A DNA stretch of 9,087 nt from Firm-04 sp045596625 (GCA_045596625.1 JAZOCU010000033.1:1-9087), one strand, 5' to 3'; positions 1 to 7,334 are shown, counted from the first letter of the stretch. Numbers and translations: made by a program. Notes: generated from the sequence alone by a model not told the origin.

Positions 1-2
1 TG

Positions 3-713
3 CGACGTGGTTTTAACGACAACGGATGCATCGATTCAAAGGATAATTGCTCAATGGTTGTCGAGATGGATAGGTTTGAGGACTATTATGCGTGTGTACG
101 TGGCTATTCCAACAAAACCGGTTCTTATACTTTAAAAATTGAGCCAAACCAAGATAAGACTTCGTATAAGAATTATGGTGTTTGGGATTGTCAGAAACTT
201 TCGAATTCTTGTATCCTGTCCGGTGTTTGGACATCGCGTAAGATATATATCAACAAATATCAAGCTATTTTATACTATTGGACGCTTGATCCGGCCACTA
301 CAATATCGTCTGGCGGCAAAAGCTATACCATGAAACAGTTGAAAACGCTGTATCAGAGTAATCCGTCAACTGCTGTTAATATTATGTTGACCGCAGTAAG
401 TTCTGTCGTCGGAATTGCAAATACTACTGCAGGAATAACCATCAGTATTGCGGGACTTTTTATTTCGGAATGTCTTTCTAATGATAAAAGCCCCAGCGAG
501 GCCATGAGAGAACGACTTGTAACTCTGTGCGGTGTTAAGCATAATGCAAATACAGCAACATGGACTGGCAAATGGAGTTCAACATCTGGAATGTTGATTA
601 CAGAAACCTTTAGTGAACACATCCCATTATCTCCGTATCAGTATTCCTATAGTAAATTTACCGGTGGGCAATTGACAGGCACTAAATGGTGTTATGGTAC
701 TTGGTCGTACTGA
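3..713 (+). CDS. 3' part of a probable exported protein with a PPC-like segment and a hydrophobic core (5' end outside window)
   Basis: The frame is open from base 3 with no stop, so the gene enters from outside the window. The in-frame ATG at 54 has only a weak AAAGGA 10 bases upstream and lies inside what looks like a domain, so I do not take it as the start. Residues before and after it (about bases 30-150; DRFEDYYACVRGYSNKTGSY then TLKI) resemble the last strands of a bacterial pre-peptidase C-terminal (PPC) beta domain, which is typical of secreted proteins. A roughly 33-residue uncharged segment follows at about bases 357-457 (starting AVNIMLTAVSSVVGI), rich in Ala, Gly, Ile, Ser and Thr, long enough to enter a membrane. 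The last 50 residues are rich in Trp, Tyr, Ser and Gly and end GTKWCYGTWSY, suggesting beta structure. It is followed after 23 bases by a membrane-anchored protein and then two ABC transporters, so it may be their substrate or partner. A bacteriocin-like or adhesin-like role is possible but unproven. Confidence 0.75.
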   Translation, partial: RRGFNDNGCIDSKDNCSMVVEMDRFEDYYACVRGYSNKTGSYTLKIEPNQDKTSYKNYGVWDCQKLSNSCILSGVWTSRKIYINKYQAILYYWTLDPATTISSGGKSYTMKQLKTLYQSNPSTAVNIMLTAVSSVVGIANTTAGITISIAGLFISECLSNDKSPSEAMRERLVTLCGVKHNANTATWTGKWSSTSGMLITETFSEHIPLSPYQYSYSKFTGGQLTGTKWCYGTWSY

Positions 714-736
714 TTAGTGAAAGGAACTTTTGATTT

Positions 737-1219
737 ATGGCAAGTGGGCGTACCAAATCAAAGAAAATGTATGTAGTCTTTGGCATTGTGGCTGCATTGA
801 TTGTGGCAGCTGTTGTCATTCTTGCCGTTCTGTTCCGGAAAGATCCCGTATCCTTTGAGGAGAATGACAAGCTTTATTTTAAAATGTTCGCCAACCTGTG
901 GGAAGAAGATCAGTATGAGTTTGAATCTTTGGATGCCTATTATTTGAGTGACACAGGCAAATACTACTACAATGCGAAGTATTCTGCTTATATTGAGTTG
1001 GAAGAGGCATGGAGCAGCATTGATGAAGTCCGTTATGGTGGTTATGCGAAGTTTTACAACTGCTTTTGCTTGTCTTGGGATAGCCTCTACGGCTTTGAAG
1101 CAGAAAACGAAGAGTTCAAGCGTGCGCAACTGGAAGGTGTTCACAAGACTTATACGCAAAGTGAGATTGAAGCACTTCTGGCTACTGCCTTCGCAGAGAA
1201 AGCACAGCAGGAGAACTAA
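737..1219 (+). CDS. small membrane-anchored extracytoplasmic protein, unknown family
   Basis: The protein has 160 residues. The start is supported by GAAAGGA about 10 bases upstream and by the short 23-base gap from the preceding stop. A basic N-terminus (MASGRTKSKK) is followed by one clear membrane helix at about residues 11-33 (Val/Ala/Ile/Leu), with no lipobox Cys and no obvious cleavage site. This predicts a single-pass protein with its C-terminus outside. The outer part is acidic and strongly aromatic, with a Tyr-rich stretch at about residues 67-83 (AYYLSDTGKYYYNAKYSAY), a Cys pair in NCFCLSW, and a probable helical tail (about residues 120-160). I recognise no family. Its place between a putative exported protein and two MacB-like transporters suggests an accessory, adaptor or immunity role. 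The transporters otherwise lack a recognisable membrane-fusion (MacA/YknX-like) partner in the window. That role is inference. Confidence 0.8.
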   Translation: MASGRTKSKKMYVVFGIVAALIVAAVVILAVLFRKDPVSFEENDKLYFKMFANLWEEDQYEFESLDAYYLSDTGKYYYNAKYSAYIELEEAWSSIDEVRYGGYAKFYNCFCLSWDSLYGFEAENEEFKRAQLEGVHKTYTQSEIEALLATAFAEKAQQEN

Positions 1220-1276
1220 CTTCTTCTGATTATAAGCATTCTCAACTATACACGCTCCGGCGTATAAAACAGAATT

Positions 1277-1345
1277 CCGCATGAATCGTCAATGCATCGG
1301 AAACGGGAACGATGATGAGCAATTGCCGATACCATGCGGATTTTT
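1277..1345 (+). terminator. long imperfect hairpin with T5: internal terminator or attenuator
   Basis: CCGCATG (1277-1283) pairs exactly with CATGCGG (1333-1339), and inside it ATCGG (1296-1300) pairs with CCGAT (1326-1330). The 3' arm is followed by ATTTTTG. This is the only sizeable gap in the operon (1220-1382). A second possible pairing, ATCGT (1285-1289) with ACGAT (1309-1313), lies in the same leader and could compete in part. A smaller hairpin, ACGC/GCGT with a TCCG loop (1252-1263), lies just before. The arrangement would reduce read-through from the two upstream genes into the transporter genes. The long loop makes it weaker than a textbook terminator. I saw no convincing promoter in 1220-1382. 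Confidence 0.45.
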
Positions 1346-1368
1346 GCATTTCACATATCAAGGATTGC

Positions 1369-1375
1369 AGAAAGG
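1369..1375 (+). promoter_or_regulatory. ribosome binding site that decides the start of the first transporter
   Basis: AGAAAGG ends 7 bases before the ATG at 1383. The alternative in-frame ATG at 1281 lies inside the 5' arm of the hairpin, has no ribosome binding site, and would add 34 residues that do not look like the start of an ABC ATPase. Confidence 0.7.
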
Positions 1376-1382
1376 TACGATT

Positions 1383-3656
1383 ATGCACTTCATACAATTA
1401 AGAAACATCGGAAAAATCTATACTGCCAACGGAACAATTGCAGTGGGCATTCGTGGTGTTAATCTTTCGTTTAATGTGGGAGAACTGGTTGCGATTACAG
1501 GGCAATCGGGTTCTGGAAAAACTACATTGCTTAATGTGATCAGCGGTATGGATTCTTATGAAGAAGGTGAACTGCTGATTTGTGGTACAAGTACTTCTCA
1601 CTTTGGTCAGAAAGACTGGGAAAACTATCGGCAGCAGTATATTTCATTTGTTTTTCAGGATTTTCAAATCATCGACAGCTTTACTGTGCTGGAAAATATC
1701 GAATTGGCATTGATGAGAATCGCTGATGTGCAAGCAAGAAGGAAGCATGCTATGGATCTAATTGAAAAGGTCGGATTAACGAGCCACGCACATCAACGAG
1801 GCAGTCATCTTTCCGGCGGACAGAAGCAGAGAACAGCAATTGCGCGTGCTCTGGCAAGAGATTGTCCTGTAATTCTGGCGGATGAACCAACGGGTAATCT
1901 GGATGCGGAAACATCGGCCGAGATCTTGAAACTGTTGCAGACAGTAGCAAAAGATAAGCTGGTTCTGGTAGTTACCCATGATGTTGATGAAATTGCGCCG
2001 TATGCTACAAGAGAAGTTCGTATTTATGATGGTGAAGTAGTCTCTGATAGAAGACTAAAAGCATCTGAAGTAAGTACTGACCATGAGCCAAACCCTAAAG
2101 ATAAGAACGCTTTGCAGCAGAATGCAGATCAGCATGTTGTGCGTAACGGTATTGCTCTGGGGTGGAGGATTTTCCGTTCCAAGCCCAAGCTTTCGGTGTT
2201 TTTATGTCTGTTTCTTACACTGGCAAGTTTATGCCTGTTTTTGTTTACAGGAATCATAGGTAAATCCGTAAAAAATTTAATGACAGATCGGCATTTTCTT
2301 TTTCAGCCCGAAAAAGGAAGGGTAGTAGTGTTAAAGCAAGATGGACAAGCTATTTCCGCTCAGGAAGCTAGTGCATTGGCACAGGCATATGGAGCAGAAA
2401 AGGTTTTGCCTTGTGATATTTTGTGCGATTCTGTAGATTTTTATCATTGGAATCAATTCATGCAGGACCCATCATCATATTTGTTTGTCCATGAGGAAGC
2501 TCCGTTTTGGGTGAGTTCAGATTCAGATCTCGGGAAACCTGATGTTGGCCGCTATCCTGAAACGGTTTCTGAATGTATGATATATGTGCCATATGCACTG
2601 GCAGATTTCTTTGGCAAGAATCATTTGCAGATAACCACACTGAAAGCCAATGAACTGGAATATACTGTGGTAGGCGTGAAGTATTTTACTGACAACAATC
2701 AGATGGGAAAAATGATTCTCACACAGGAAGGTTATCGAATCAATTGCGCGACAGCCTACATAGGCGCATATTTATCAGGCGAAATAACCATACAAGGTGG
2801 CGATAAGGAAGAGGCATTCAGAAGCGATACGTTGGTTTCTGTAACGTATTCTTTCGATGTAGCAAAGGATAAGGCTTTTATCAAGCTGACATCAGCTGCA
2901 CAATACATGAAAGAATCCACTGATAGTATTGCTATGCAAGTAAGCCTGTTTCGCTGCAAATCAAAAGAAAACACAATGGATTTTGCTTTAGCCGAATCGG
3001 AAGCATTTCTGACTTATGAAACAAATGCAATTTGTTATAATGATATGATTTCTGAAGACGGCACTGCAATTGTGATCAATCCATATACAGTATTGCCGAC
3101 AATTGAAGCATATGCAAATCAACACTATACGCAATGCTCGTTGTATTTTTCCACCGCACAGCAACTGACTGCAGCAGTAGAACAACTTAACGCAGCAGGT
3201 TATATTGCATTTTCGTCGGATACAACCTATGCACCGCCTTCTGATGCCATTTCATCCTATTTATTCAGTGCAGTTTTAATGGTATTGATATGGCTCGTGC
3301 TGGTGATTTTTCTCATGCTTTTTGTAAAACTTGGTATGAAGAGAAATATGGCTGTGTTGGGCAGTGATGTCAGCATTATGCGTTCGATCGGCGTAAAAGT
3401 GCAAACCATCCAGCTAGCAGTATGCGTTTGTATGATCGTTTCCATGGTGTTGGCAGCAATCGTTACATTAACAGTACGCTTTTTCATATATCGTAATGCA
3501 TTCGGCAGCCGATTGATAATGTATTTATCACCTATGCATTATTTCTTTATCTTCCTGGGATTGATTCTCATTACATTCGGAGTCACAAATAATCAGATGA
3601 AAATGTTATTCGGAGCTACCGTTAAGCAAGCATTGAAAGGAGATGTGTCAACATGA
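1383..3656 (+). CDS. ABC transporter, ATPase fused to FtsX/MacB-type permease (first of a pair)
   Basis: The protein has 757 residues from the ATG at 1383, where the ATPase domain begins naturally (MHFIQLRNIGKIY). The ATPase occupies residues 1-225: Walker A GQSGSGKTT (40-48), Q-loop FQDF (Q92), signature LSGGQ (143-147), Walker B VILADE (163-168), D-loop NLD, and switch His in VTHD (199). All catalytic residues are intact, and the sequence is of the LolD/MacB subfamily. After a short linker, membrane segment 1 is at about 270-292. A large extracytoplasmic domain of about 330 residues follows, then three membrane segments at about 627-649, 677-698 and 718-736. This is the four-helix MacB/FtsX topology with ATPase and permease on one chain, but with the ATPase N-terminal as in MacB. 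Such proteins drive efflux or mechanical work at the membrane rather than classic import. The stop overlaps the next start (ATGA), so the pair is probably co-translated. The substrate is unknown. Confidence 0.93.
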   Translation: MHFIQLRNIGKIYTANGTIAVGIRGVNLSFNVGELVAITGQSGSGKTTLLNVISGMDSYEEGELLICGTSTSHFGQKDWENYRQQYISFVFQDFQIIDSFTVLENIELALMRIADVQARRKHAMDLIEKVGLTSHAHQRGSHLSGGQKQRTAIARALARDCPVILADEPTGNLDAETSAEILKLLQTVAKDKLVLVVTHDVDEIAPYATREVRIYDGEVVSDRRLKASEVSTDHEPNPKDKNALQQNADQHVVRNGIALGWRIFRSKPKLSVFLCLFLTLASLCLFLFTGIIGKSVKNLMTDRHFLFQPEKGRVVVLKQDGQAISAQEASALAQAYGAEKVLPCDILCDSVDFYHWNQFMQDPSSYLFVHEEAPFWVSSDSDLGKPDVGRYPETVSECMIYVPYALADFFGKNHLQITTLKANELEYTVVGVKYFTDNNQMGKMILTQEGYRINCATAYIGAYLSGEITIQGGDKEEAFRSDTLVSVTYSFDVAKDKAFIKLTSAAQYMKESTDSIAMQVSLFRCKSKENTMDFALAESEAFLTYETNAICYNDMISEDGTAIVINPYTVLPTIEAYANQHYTQCSLYFSTAQQLTAAVEQLNAAGYIAFSSDTTYAPPSDAISSYLFSAVLMVLIWLVLVIFLMLFVKLGMKRNMAVLGSDVSIMRSIGVKVQTIQLAVCVCMIVSMVLAAIVTLTVRFFIYRNAFGSRLIMYLSPMHYFFIFLGLILITFGVTNNQMKMLFGATVKQALKGDVST
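3636..3642 (+). promoter_or_regulatory. ribosome binding site inside the end of the first transporter gene
   Basis: AAAGGAG lies 10 bases before the ATG at 3653 and within the last codons of the preceding gene. With the ATGA stop-start overlap this fixes the start of the second transporter. Confidence 0.8.
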
Positions 3657-6490
3657 TTTCCTTGAATAACGCAGATCAATATTTTAACCGTGGAAAAGCA
3701 AATGAAATTCATGTAATCAATCACATTTCACTGGAACTGCCATCAAAAGGAGTTGTTGCGCTGTTTGGCAAAAGTGGATGCGGCAAAACAACGCTTTTGA
3801 ATGCTATCGGCGGCCTTTCCGATATCTCGGACGGCGAAATCCTAATTCACGGAAAAAATTTGAAACATAATCGAGACTTGCTACGAAATCAATACATCGG
3901 TTATATTTTTCAGAATTACAACCTGAGTCCGTCCGAGACAGTATACGATAATATTGCGAATGTGCTGCGAATTGCCGGACTGCGTGATGAAGCGGATATC
4001 AACGCGCGTGTTCAATCTGTATTGAAGCAGGTCGGTATGGAAAAATATGAGCAACGGTTTCCGAACACCTTATCTGGTGGTCAGCAGCAGAGAATCGCCA
4101 TTGCCCGCGCCATCGTAAAAAAACCGGATGTGGTGTTGGCAGATGAACCAACGGGAAATTTGGATGAGCAGAATACAATTCTGGTCATGGAATTGTTGCG
4201 TCAAATCGGTAAGGAGCATCTGGTTTTGCTCGTGACCCACGAAGCTGCTTTGGTGGATCGCTACTGCGATAGAATCATTGAACTGGCGGATGGTTCTGTG
4301 AAAAGTATTCGCGAAAACACACAAACCGCCGCATGCAGGATACAGAGTAGAAATACCATATATCTCGGTGAACTGGAAAAACACAAAGAATCCTTTGCTT
4401 TTGGTAGGATTGCTTGTTATGGTGATCCATCGGAAGAATCGATGGATATCATTGTTGTCAGACATCAAGGAAGTATGTATCTGAAGATCCTAACACCGCA
4501 GGTACAGATCATATCGGATGATTCAGAAGTCACGCTCAAGGAGGGCGTTTTCGATCAAGCAGCTGTGCAGCAGATACTGGATGTATCGGATGATATACAG
4601 ATCAAAGCGCTTCCGGCAATGGAACGTCGATTGGTTGGTCGTTTGTTTCATTGGAAAAATTCGATGCGCTATGGGTGGCAAACGGTTCGAAGCGGGACGA
4701 GTGGTCATAGGATTCTTCGTGCTTGTTTGTTTTTGTTTGCTTTTGTACTGGTTATGCTGACAGCATTTTACGGTACAAGCATCAGGGATATCAAGAATGC
4801 AAAACACGCAAATAACGCCAACTCATTTTATGCATACATTCCTGACGAAGCACATGCACAGGAAATTCTTCAAGCCATTGGCAGTTCAGAATCCGGTATT
4901 GATGAAGTGAGCTTTACCAATCAGGAACACTTTGGTGATGCGACGTATTTTATCACTTTGCCGGAACCGGAAAGTAAGCTGACTGATTTCTGGGATGAAA
5001 TTGCTACAGTGTCATTTCATGGATCTCTTTTGCTTGATCGTTTGTGTGCAGACAATAAACTTGTATGTGGAAAGAACACCGCTCTCAATGAAAACGAGGC
5101 AATTATTACCACAGCAGTGGCAGACACGATAATTTTCAACAGTAGGTTTTCGTTTTTCAACGATTATTCATCGCTATTGGGATTCACTGCAACCTCGCCC
5201 ATAGATCAATCATCATTCACGATTGCAGGCATTGTACATTCCGACGAATATGCAATTTATCGAAATGAGCTTTTTTTCGCACGGTTCCGGTTGAAAGAGG
5301 GTTATGGTGCATCCATACAAACAGGTGAAGCATATGGCATGGTTGTGCCAAAAGGACAAGTAGTTTTGCGTATGAATCTTGAAACAAGCGAAGCACTTCC
5401 TGCAGTGGGTGAGAATATCAGGTTGAATGGCATGTCATTGTCCGTTTCAAAAGTAATTGATATTCAATACTCATATGAAACATGGCTGCAGGAAAACGAT
5501 ATTGATAAGGCTGCCGCTGACGCTTTCGATTCGGAATATGCATATCTTGATGATTACTATGCAGAGTATGAGAACTATGCGTTATATTGCAGAGAACATA
5601 AGCAAACAGTTGCTTATAACGCTTATCAGGAATTGATTTGCAACGGCAATAGAGAGGCGTGGTATATATCTGTGATGGAGCTTTGCGGTAATTTTGATTA
5701 TTACTATGCTTCACTATATCAACAAGAACATGGAAGATATCCGAGTGAGTTGGAACTCTCTGAAGCGATACTCAATTACGGTGATCCTTATGAGGTAGTG
5801 AATGCGCTGTTAGATACCGATACTGTTTCTTATTCTCCGGAATATGAATATATCCTTCATCCTGAAGATTACATCTCTTGTGGACTCAGCTTTGGTGCAA
5901 CAGAAGGATATGGTCTCCGTGCCTTTAATGATGATGGGTATGCGGTATTGCATTCGAAAGACCCGGAGACAACCGAACAATATTTAGAGCAAGCCTTTGC
6001 CGATGTTAGTGCTCCGTCTTCCATGCCGCATAGCTATATATCGCCCAAGCTGTTGTATGAACTGAATGTCAAGACAATTCAAAGAGAATGCGTAAACTCC
6101 CTGGTACTGTGGCTGCTCATGGTAATTGTACTATGCTTTTGCATATATATGATCATGCGTGGAAATATACTGCTGCGGGTTAGAGAAATTGGATTGTATC
6201 GCTGCATTGGAGTCACTGCAAAGAATGTTATGTTTCGTTTTTTTGTGGAAAATCTGGTTATCAGTAGTGCAACGATTGGCTTTGGACACTTGATCGGAAG
6301 TGGCACGCTATGGTTCATTCGTATCAGTCGGTACGGCTATCTGATGAAAGAAGCAATCTATTATCCCTTGTGGCTAGGCTCATTATTGTTAATATGGATG
6401 CTTGTGCTCTCTATTGTATTCGGCTTGATTCCGGTAATGACACTTCTGAAGAAAACACCCAGTCAGATTATGACGGAATACGACGTGTAA
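3653..6490 (+). CDS. ABC transporter, ATPase fused to FtsX/MacB-type permease with enlarged outer domain (second of a pair)
   Basis: The protein has 945 residues. ATPase motifs are complete: Walker A GKSGCGKTT (39-47), Q-loop FQNY (Q87), signature LSGGQ (140-144), Walker B VVLADE (160-165), D-loop NLD, and switch His in VTHE (196). Unlike its neighbour, about 125 residues (225-350) separate the ATPase from membrane segment 1 (about 354-375). They look like a small folded cytoplasmic beta domain plus a helical linker. The extracytoplasmic domain (about 380-810) is unusually long and contains a Tyr-rich, probably helical insertion at about 627-716. Three membrane segments close the protein (about 815-835, 860-889 and 903-928). 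Between the first two is the FtsX-family motif REIGLYRCIGV. It ends 8 bases from a convergent small gene. With the first transporter it could form an asymmetric heterodimer; two homodimers are also possible. The substrate is unknown. Confidence 0.93.
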   Translation: MISLNNADQYFNRGKANEIHVINHISLELPSKGVVALFGKSGCGKTTLLNAIGGLSDISDGEILIHGKNLKHNRDLLRNQYIGYIFQNYNLSPSETVYDNIANVLRIAGLRDEADINARVQSVLKQVGMEKYEQRFPNTLSGGQQQRIAIARAIVKKPDVVLADEPTGNLDEQNTILVMELLRQIGKEHLVLLVTHEAALVDRYCDRIIELADGSVKSIRENTQTAACRIQSRNTIYLGELEKHKESFAFGRIACYGDPSEESMDIIVVRHQGSMYLKILTPQVQIISDDSEVTLKEGVFDQAAVQQILDVSDDIQIKALPAMERRLVGRLFHWKNSMRYGWQTVRSGTSGHRILRACLFLFAFVLVMLTAFYGTSIRDIKNAKHANNANSFYAYIPDEAHAQEILQAIGSSESGIDEVSFTNQEHFGDATYFITLPEPESKLTDFWDEIATVSFHGSLLLDRLCADNKLVCGKNTALNENEAIITTAVADTIIFNSRFSFFNDYSSLLGFTATSPIDQSSFTIAGIVHSDEYAIYRNELFFARFRLKEGYGASIQTGEAYGMVVPKGQVVLRMNLETSEALPAVGENIRLNGMSLSVSKVIDIQYSYETWLQENDIDKAAADAFDSEYAYLDDYYAEYENYALYCREHKQTVAYNAYQELICNGNREAWYISVMELCGNFDYYYASLYQQEHGRYPSELELSEAILNYGDPYEVVNALLDTDTVSYSPEYEYILHPEDYISCGLSFGATEGYGLRAFNDDGYAVLHSKDPETTEQYLEQAFADVSAPSSMPHSYISPKLLYELNVKTIQRECVNSLVLWLLMVIVLCFCIYMIMRGNILLRVREIGLYRCIGVTAKNVMFRFFVENLVISSATIGFGHLIGSGTLWFIRISRYGYLMKEAIYYPLWLGSLLLIWMLVLSIVFGLIPVMTLLKKTPSQIMTEYDV

Positions 6491-6498
6491 GATAGATA

Positions 6499-6627
6499 TT
6501 ACGTCTGCCTATCTCCGTTCAGATAACTGCGGAAGATTGTCACTACCGCCAGTACTTCCTTGGGATTGGTTGTGATTTCTCCGTTCTTCATCATGTATCC
6601 GAATGGGAACTTACGGTTTTTTGCCAT
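6499..6627 (-). pseudogene. truncated N-terminal piece of a recombinase-type protein (42 residues)
   Basis: Reading minus from the ATG at 6627, a perfect AAGGAGGTGA (6634-6643) sits 6 bases upstream. The product begins MAKNRKFPFGYMMKNGEITT, continues NPKEVLAVVTIFRSYLNGDRQT and stops at TAA (6499-6501). The pattern PFGY..xNG.I...+.EA..V..IF..YL.G is the opening of the 'recombinase' region (PF07508-like) in clostridial large serine recombinases and their small non-catalytic companions, which normally go on with a helix such as 'SYxxIA'. Here the match stops right after YLNG, so I read it as a broken end whose 3' part was replaced when the transporter operon became adjacent. It could still be translated, given the excellent ribosome binding site. 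Confidence 0.65.
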
Positions 6628-6694
6628 TTCGATTCACCTCCTTAGTTCACAAGCATACCACAACTCTCTGCTGAAATCCAGTCACTATATGCAA

Positions 6695-6728
6695 TAAAAA
6701 GCACTTGTGATTTTTGGTCACAAGTGCT
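6695..6728 (-). terminator. intrinsic terminator of the recombinase remnant
   Basis: An 11-base perfect inverted repeat AGCACTTGTGA (6700-6710) / TCACAAGTGCT (6718-6728) has a 7-base loop. On the minus strand it is followed by a T-run (plus-strand A5 at 6696-6700). The TAG stop of the recombinase remnant (6727-6729) lies in the stem base. Confidence 0.85.
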
Positions 6729-7089
6729 ATATCTTTTCTTTCAGTTCAATTCCACCGAGCAGATGAAAGGTTAGCTCGTTCTGATTGGCTGTGATCTTAT
6801 CTGCCATGCTGTCGAAGGTTTCCGGTTCAAAGGATACCATCATATGCTCTCGCTTTTCAAAGTAATCGACAAGCATATCCAGCTGTTCCAGAACATCATC
6901 TTCATCATCGGAGCGTGTTATTTTCTTCAGCTCGGCTTGCAGTTTTCTGATCTTATTATTCAGTTCCTTGCTTTGCTCCTGATATTTGCCCTCATCCATA
7001 AAACCTTTGGTACGAAGTCTTGCGATATTGACTCTCACGCTTGTATCCAGACCAAACATCTGAGCAATTCTCGGTACTTCGTTAGCAGA
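6727..7089 (-). pseudogene. C-terminal fragment of a large serine recombinase
   Basis: From about 7029 down to the TAG at 6727, the minus strand encodes about 100 residues beginning NIARLRTKGFMDEGKYQEQ. They run through a coiled-coil stretch (ELNNKIRKLQAELKKI), then SDDEDDVLEQLDML and FEKRE, and end HLLGGIELKEKI. This is the typical C-terminal tail of clostridial (TnpX/Tn-type) large serine recombinases: coiled coil, acidic linker, and a closing 'F-LLGG-(I/L)' strand. The catalytic resolvase domain and the zinc ribbon are missing. The frame stays open to 7311, but residues upstream of about 7100 are antisense to a plus-strand SLOG-like fragment and are probably meaningless. The origin of residues between 7029 and about 7100 is unclear. 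A strong terminator closes it. Confidence 0.75.
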
Positions 7090-7113
7090 TAAACAGATTC
7101 CTACTGCAAGTAA

Positions 7114-7287
7114 TCGAAGGCACATCCCAAGGCGGCGATCCAAATCCATAACCGTGAAATGGTTGACCGTGCCGATCTCGTTCTGTGCTGTATCGAGCGA
7201 GAACAAGGCGGTGCATGGCAGACAGTTCAGTATGCCATCAAGCATGAAAAAACAGTAATAAACCTTGCTGACGAAACAGAAATGTAG
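7114..7287 (+). pseudogene. C-terminal fragment of a SLOG/DprA-like (DUF1273-type) protein
   Basis: The plus frame from just after an in-frame TAA (7111-7113) to the TAG at 7285-7287 reads SKAHPKAAIQIHNREMVDRA, then DLVLCCIEREQGGAWQTVQY, then AIKHEKTVINLADETEM. The pattern 'HP..MQ.RNREMVDRAD.vl.......GGt..tv.YA.k..k.iinl' is the C-terminal half of the SLOG Rossmann fold (YpsA/DUF1273 and DprA relatives), which is proposed to bind nucleotides or nucleotide-like ligands. It includes the NR..VDRAD helix and the GG..xTVxYA segment. The N-terminal half, with the first glycine-rich loop, is absent, and no start or ribosome binding site is present. It ends 7 bases before a perfect 13-base hairpin. 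The fold assignment is from pattern memory and the truncation is seen directly. Confidence 0.6.
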
Positions 7288-7290
7288 GTA

Positions 7291-7328
7291 AGAAACAAGG
7301 CACCGTCTCAATGAAACGGTGCCTTGTT
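7291..7328 (-). terminator. 13-base perfect hairpin between two convergent gene remnants
   Basis: AACAAGGCACCGT (7294-7306) pairs perfectly with ACGGTGCCTTGTT (7316-7328) around a 9-base loop. On the minus strand the stem is followed by TCTTACC, a weak T-tract. On the plus strand no T-run follows beyond the stem's own TT. It separates the 3' ends of the SLOG-like (+) and LuxR-like (-) remnants and may act in both directions, better for the minus strand. Confidence 0.65.
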
Positions 7329-7334
7329 ACTGCT

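Noticed and set aside
54..56. In-frame ATG as the start of the first gene
   Set aside because: The frame is open to the window edge, and residues upstream of this ATG fit the same PPC-like domain; its ribosome binding site is weak.
758..1282. 174-residue minus-strand frame
   Set aside because: It lies antisense to the anchored-protein gene, has no ribosome binding site, and its composition is that of a mirrored coding frame.
1281..1382. 34-residue N-terminal extension of the first transporter
   Set aside because: It overlaps the hairpin, lacks a ribosome binding site, and does not resemble any ABC ATPase N-terminus; ATG 1383 has a good site.
4070..4468. 132-residue minus-strand frame
   Set aside because: Antisense to the ATPase domain of the second transporter, including its signature and Walker B region.
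6490..6514. AGATAG/CTATCT inverted repeat as a terminator of the transporter operon
   Set aside because: Only 6 pairs with a 13-base loop and no T-run; not convincing on either strand.
7100..7311. N-terminal 70 residues of the minus-strand recombinase frame
   Set aside because: The region is better explained as antisense to a SLOG-like fragment on the plus strand.
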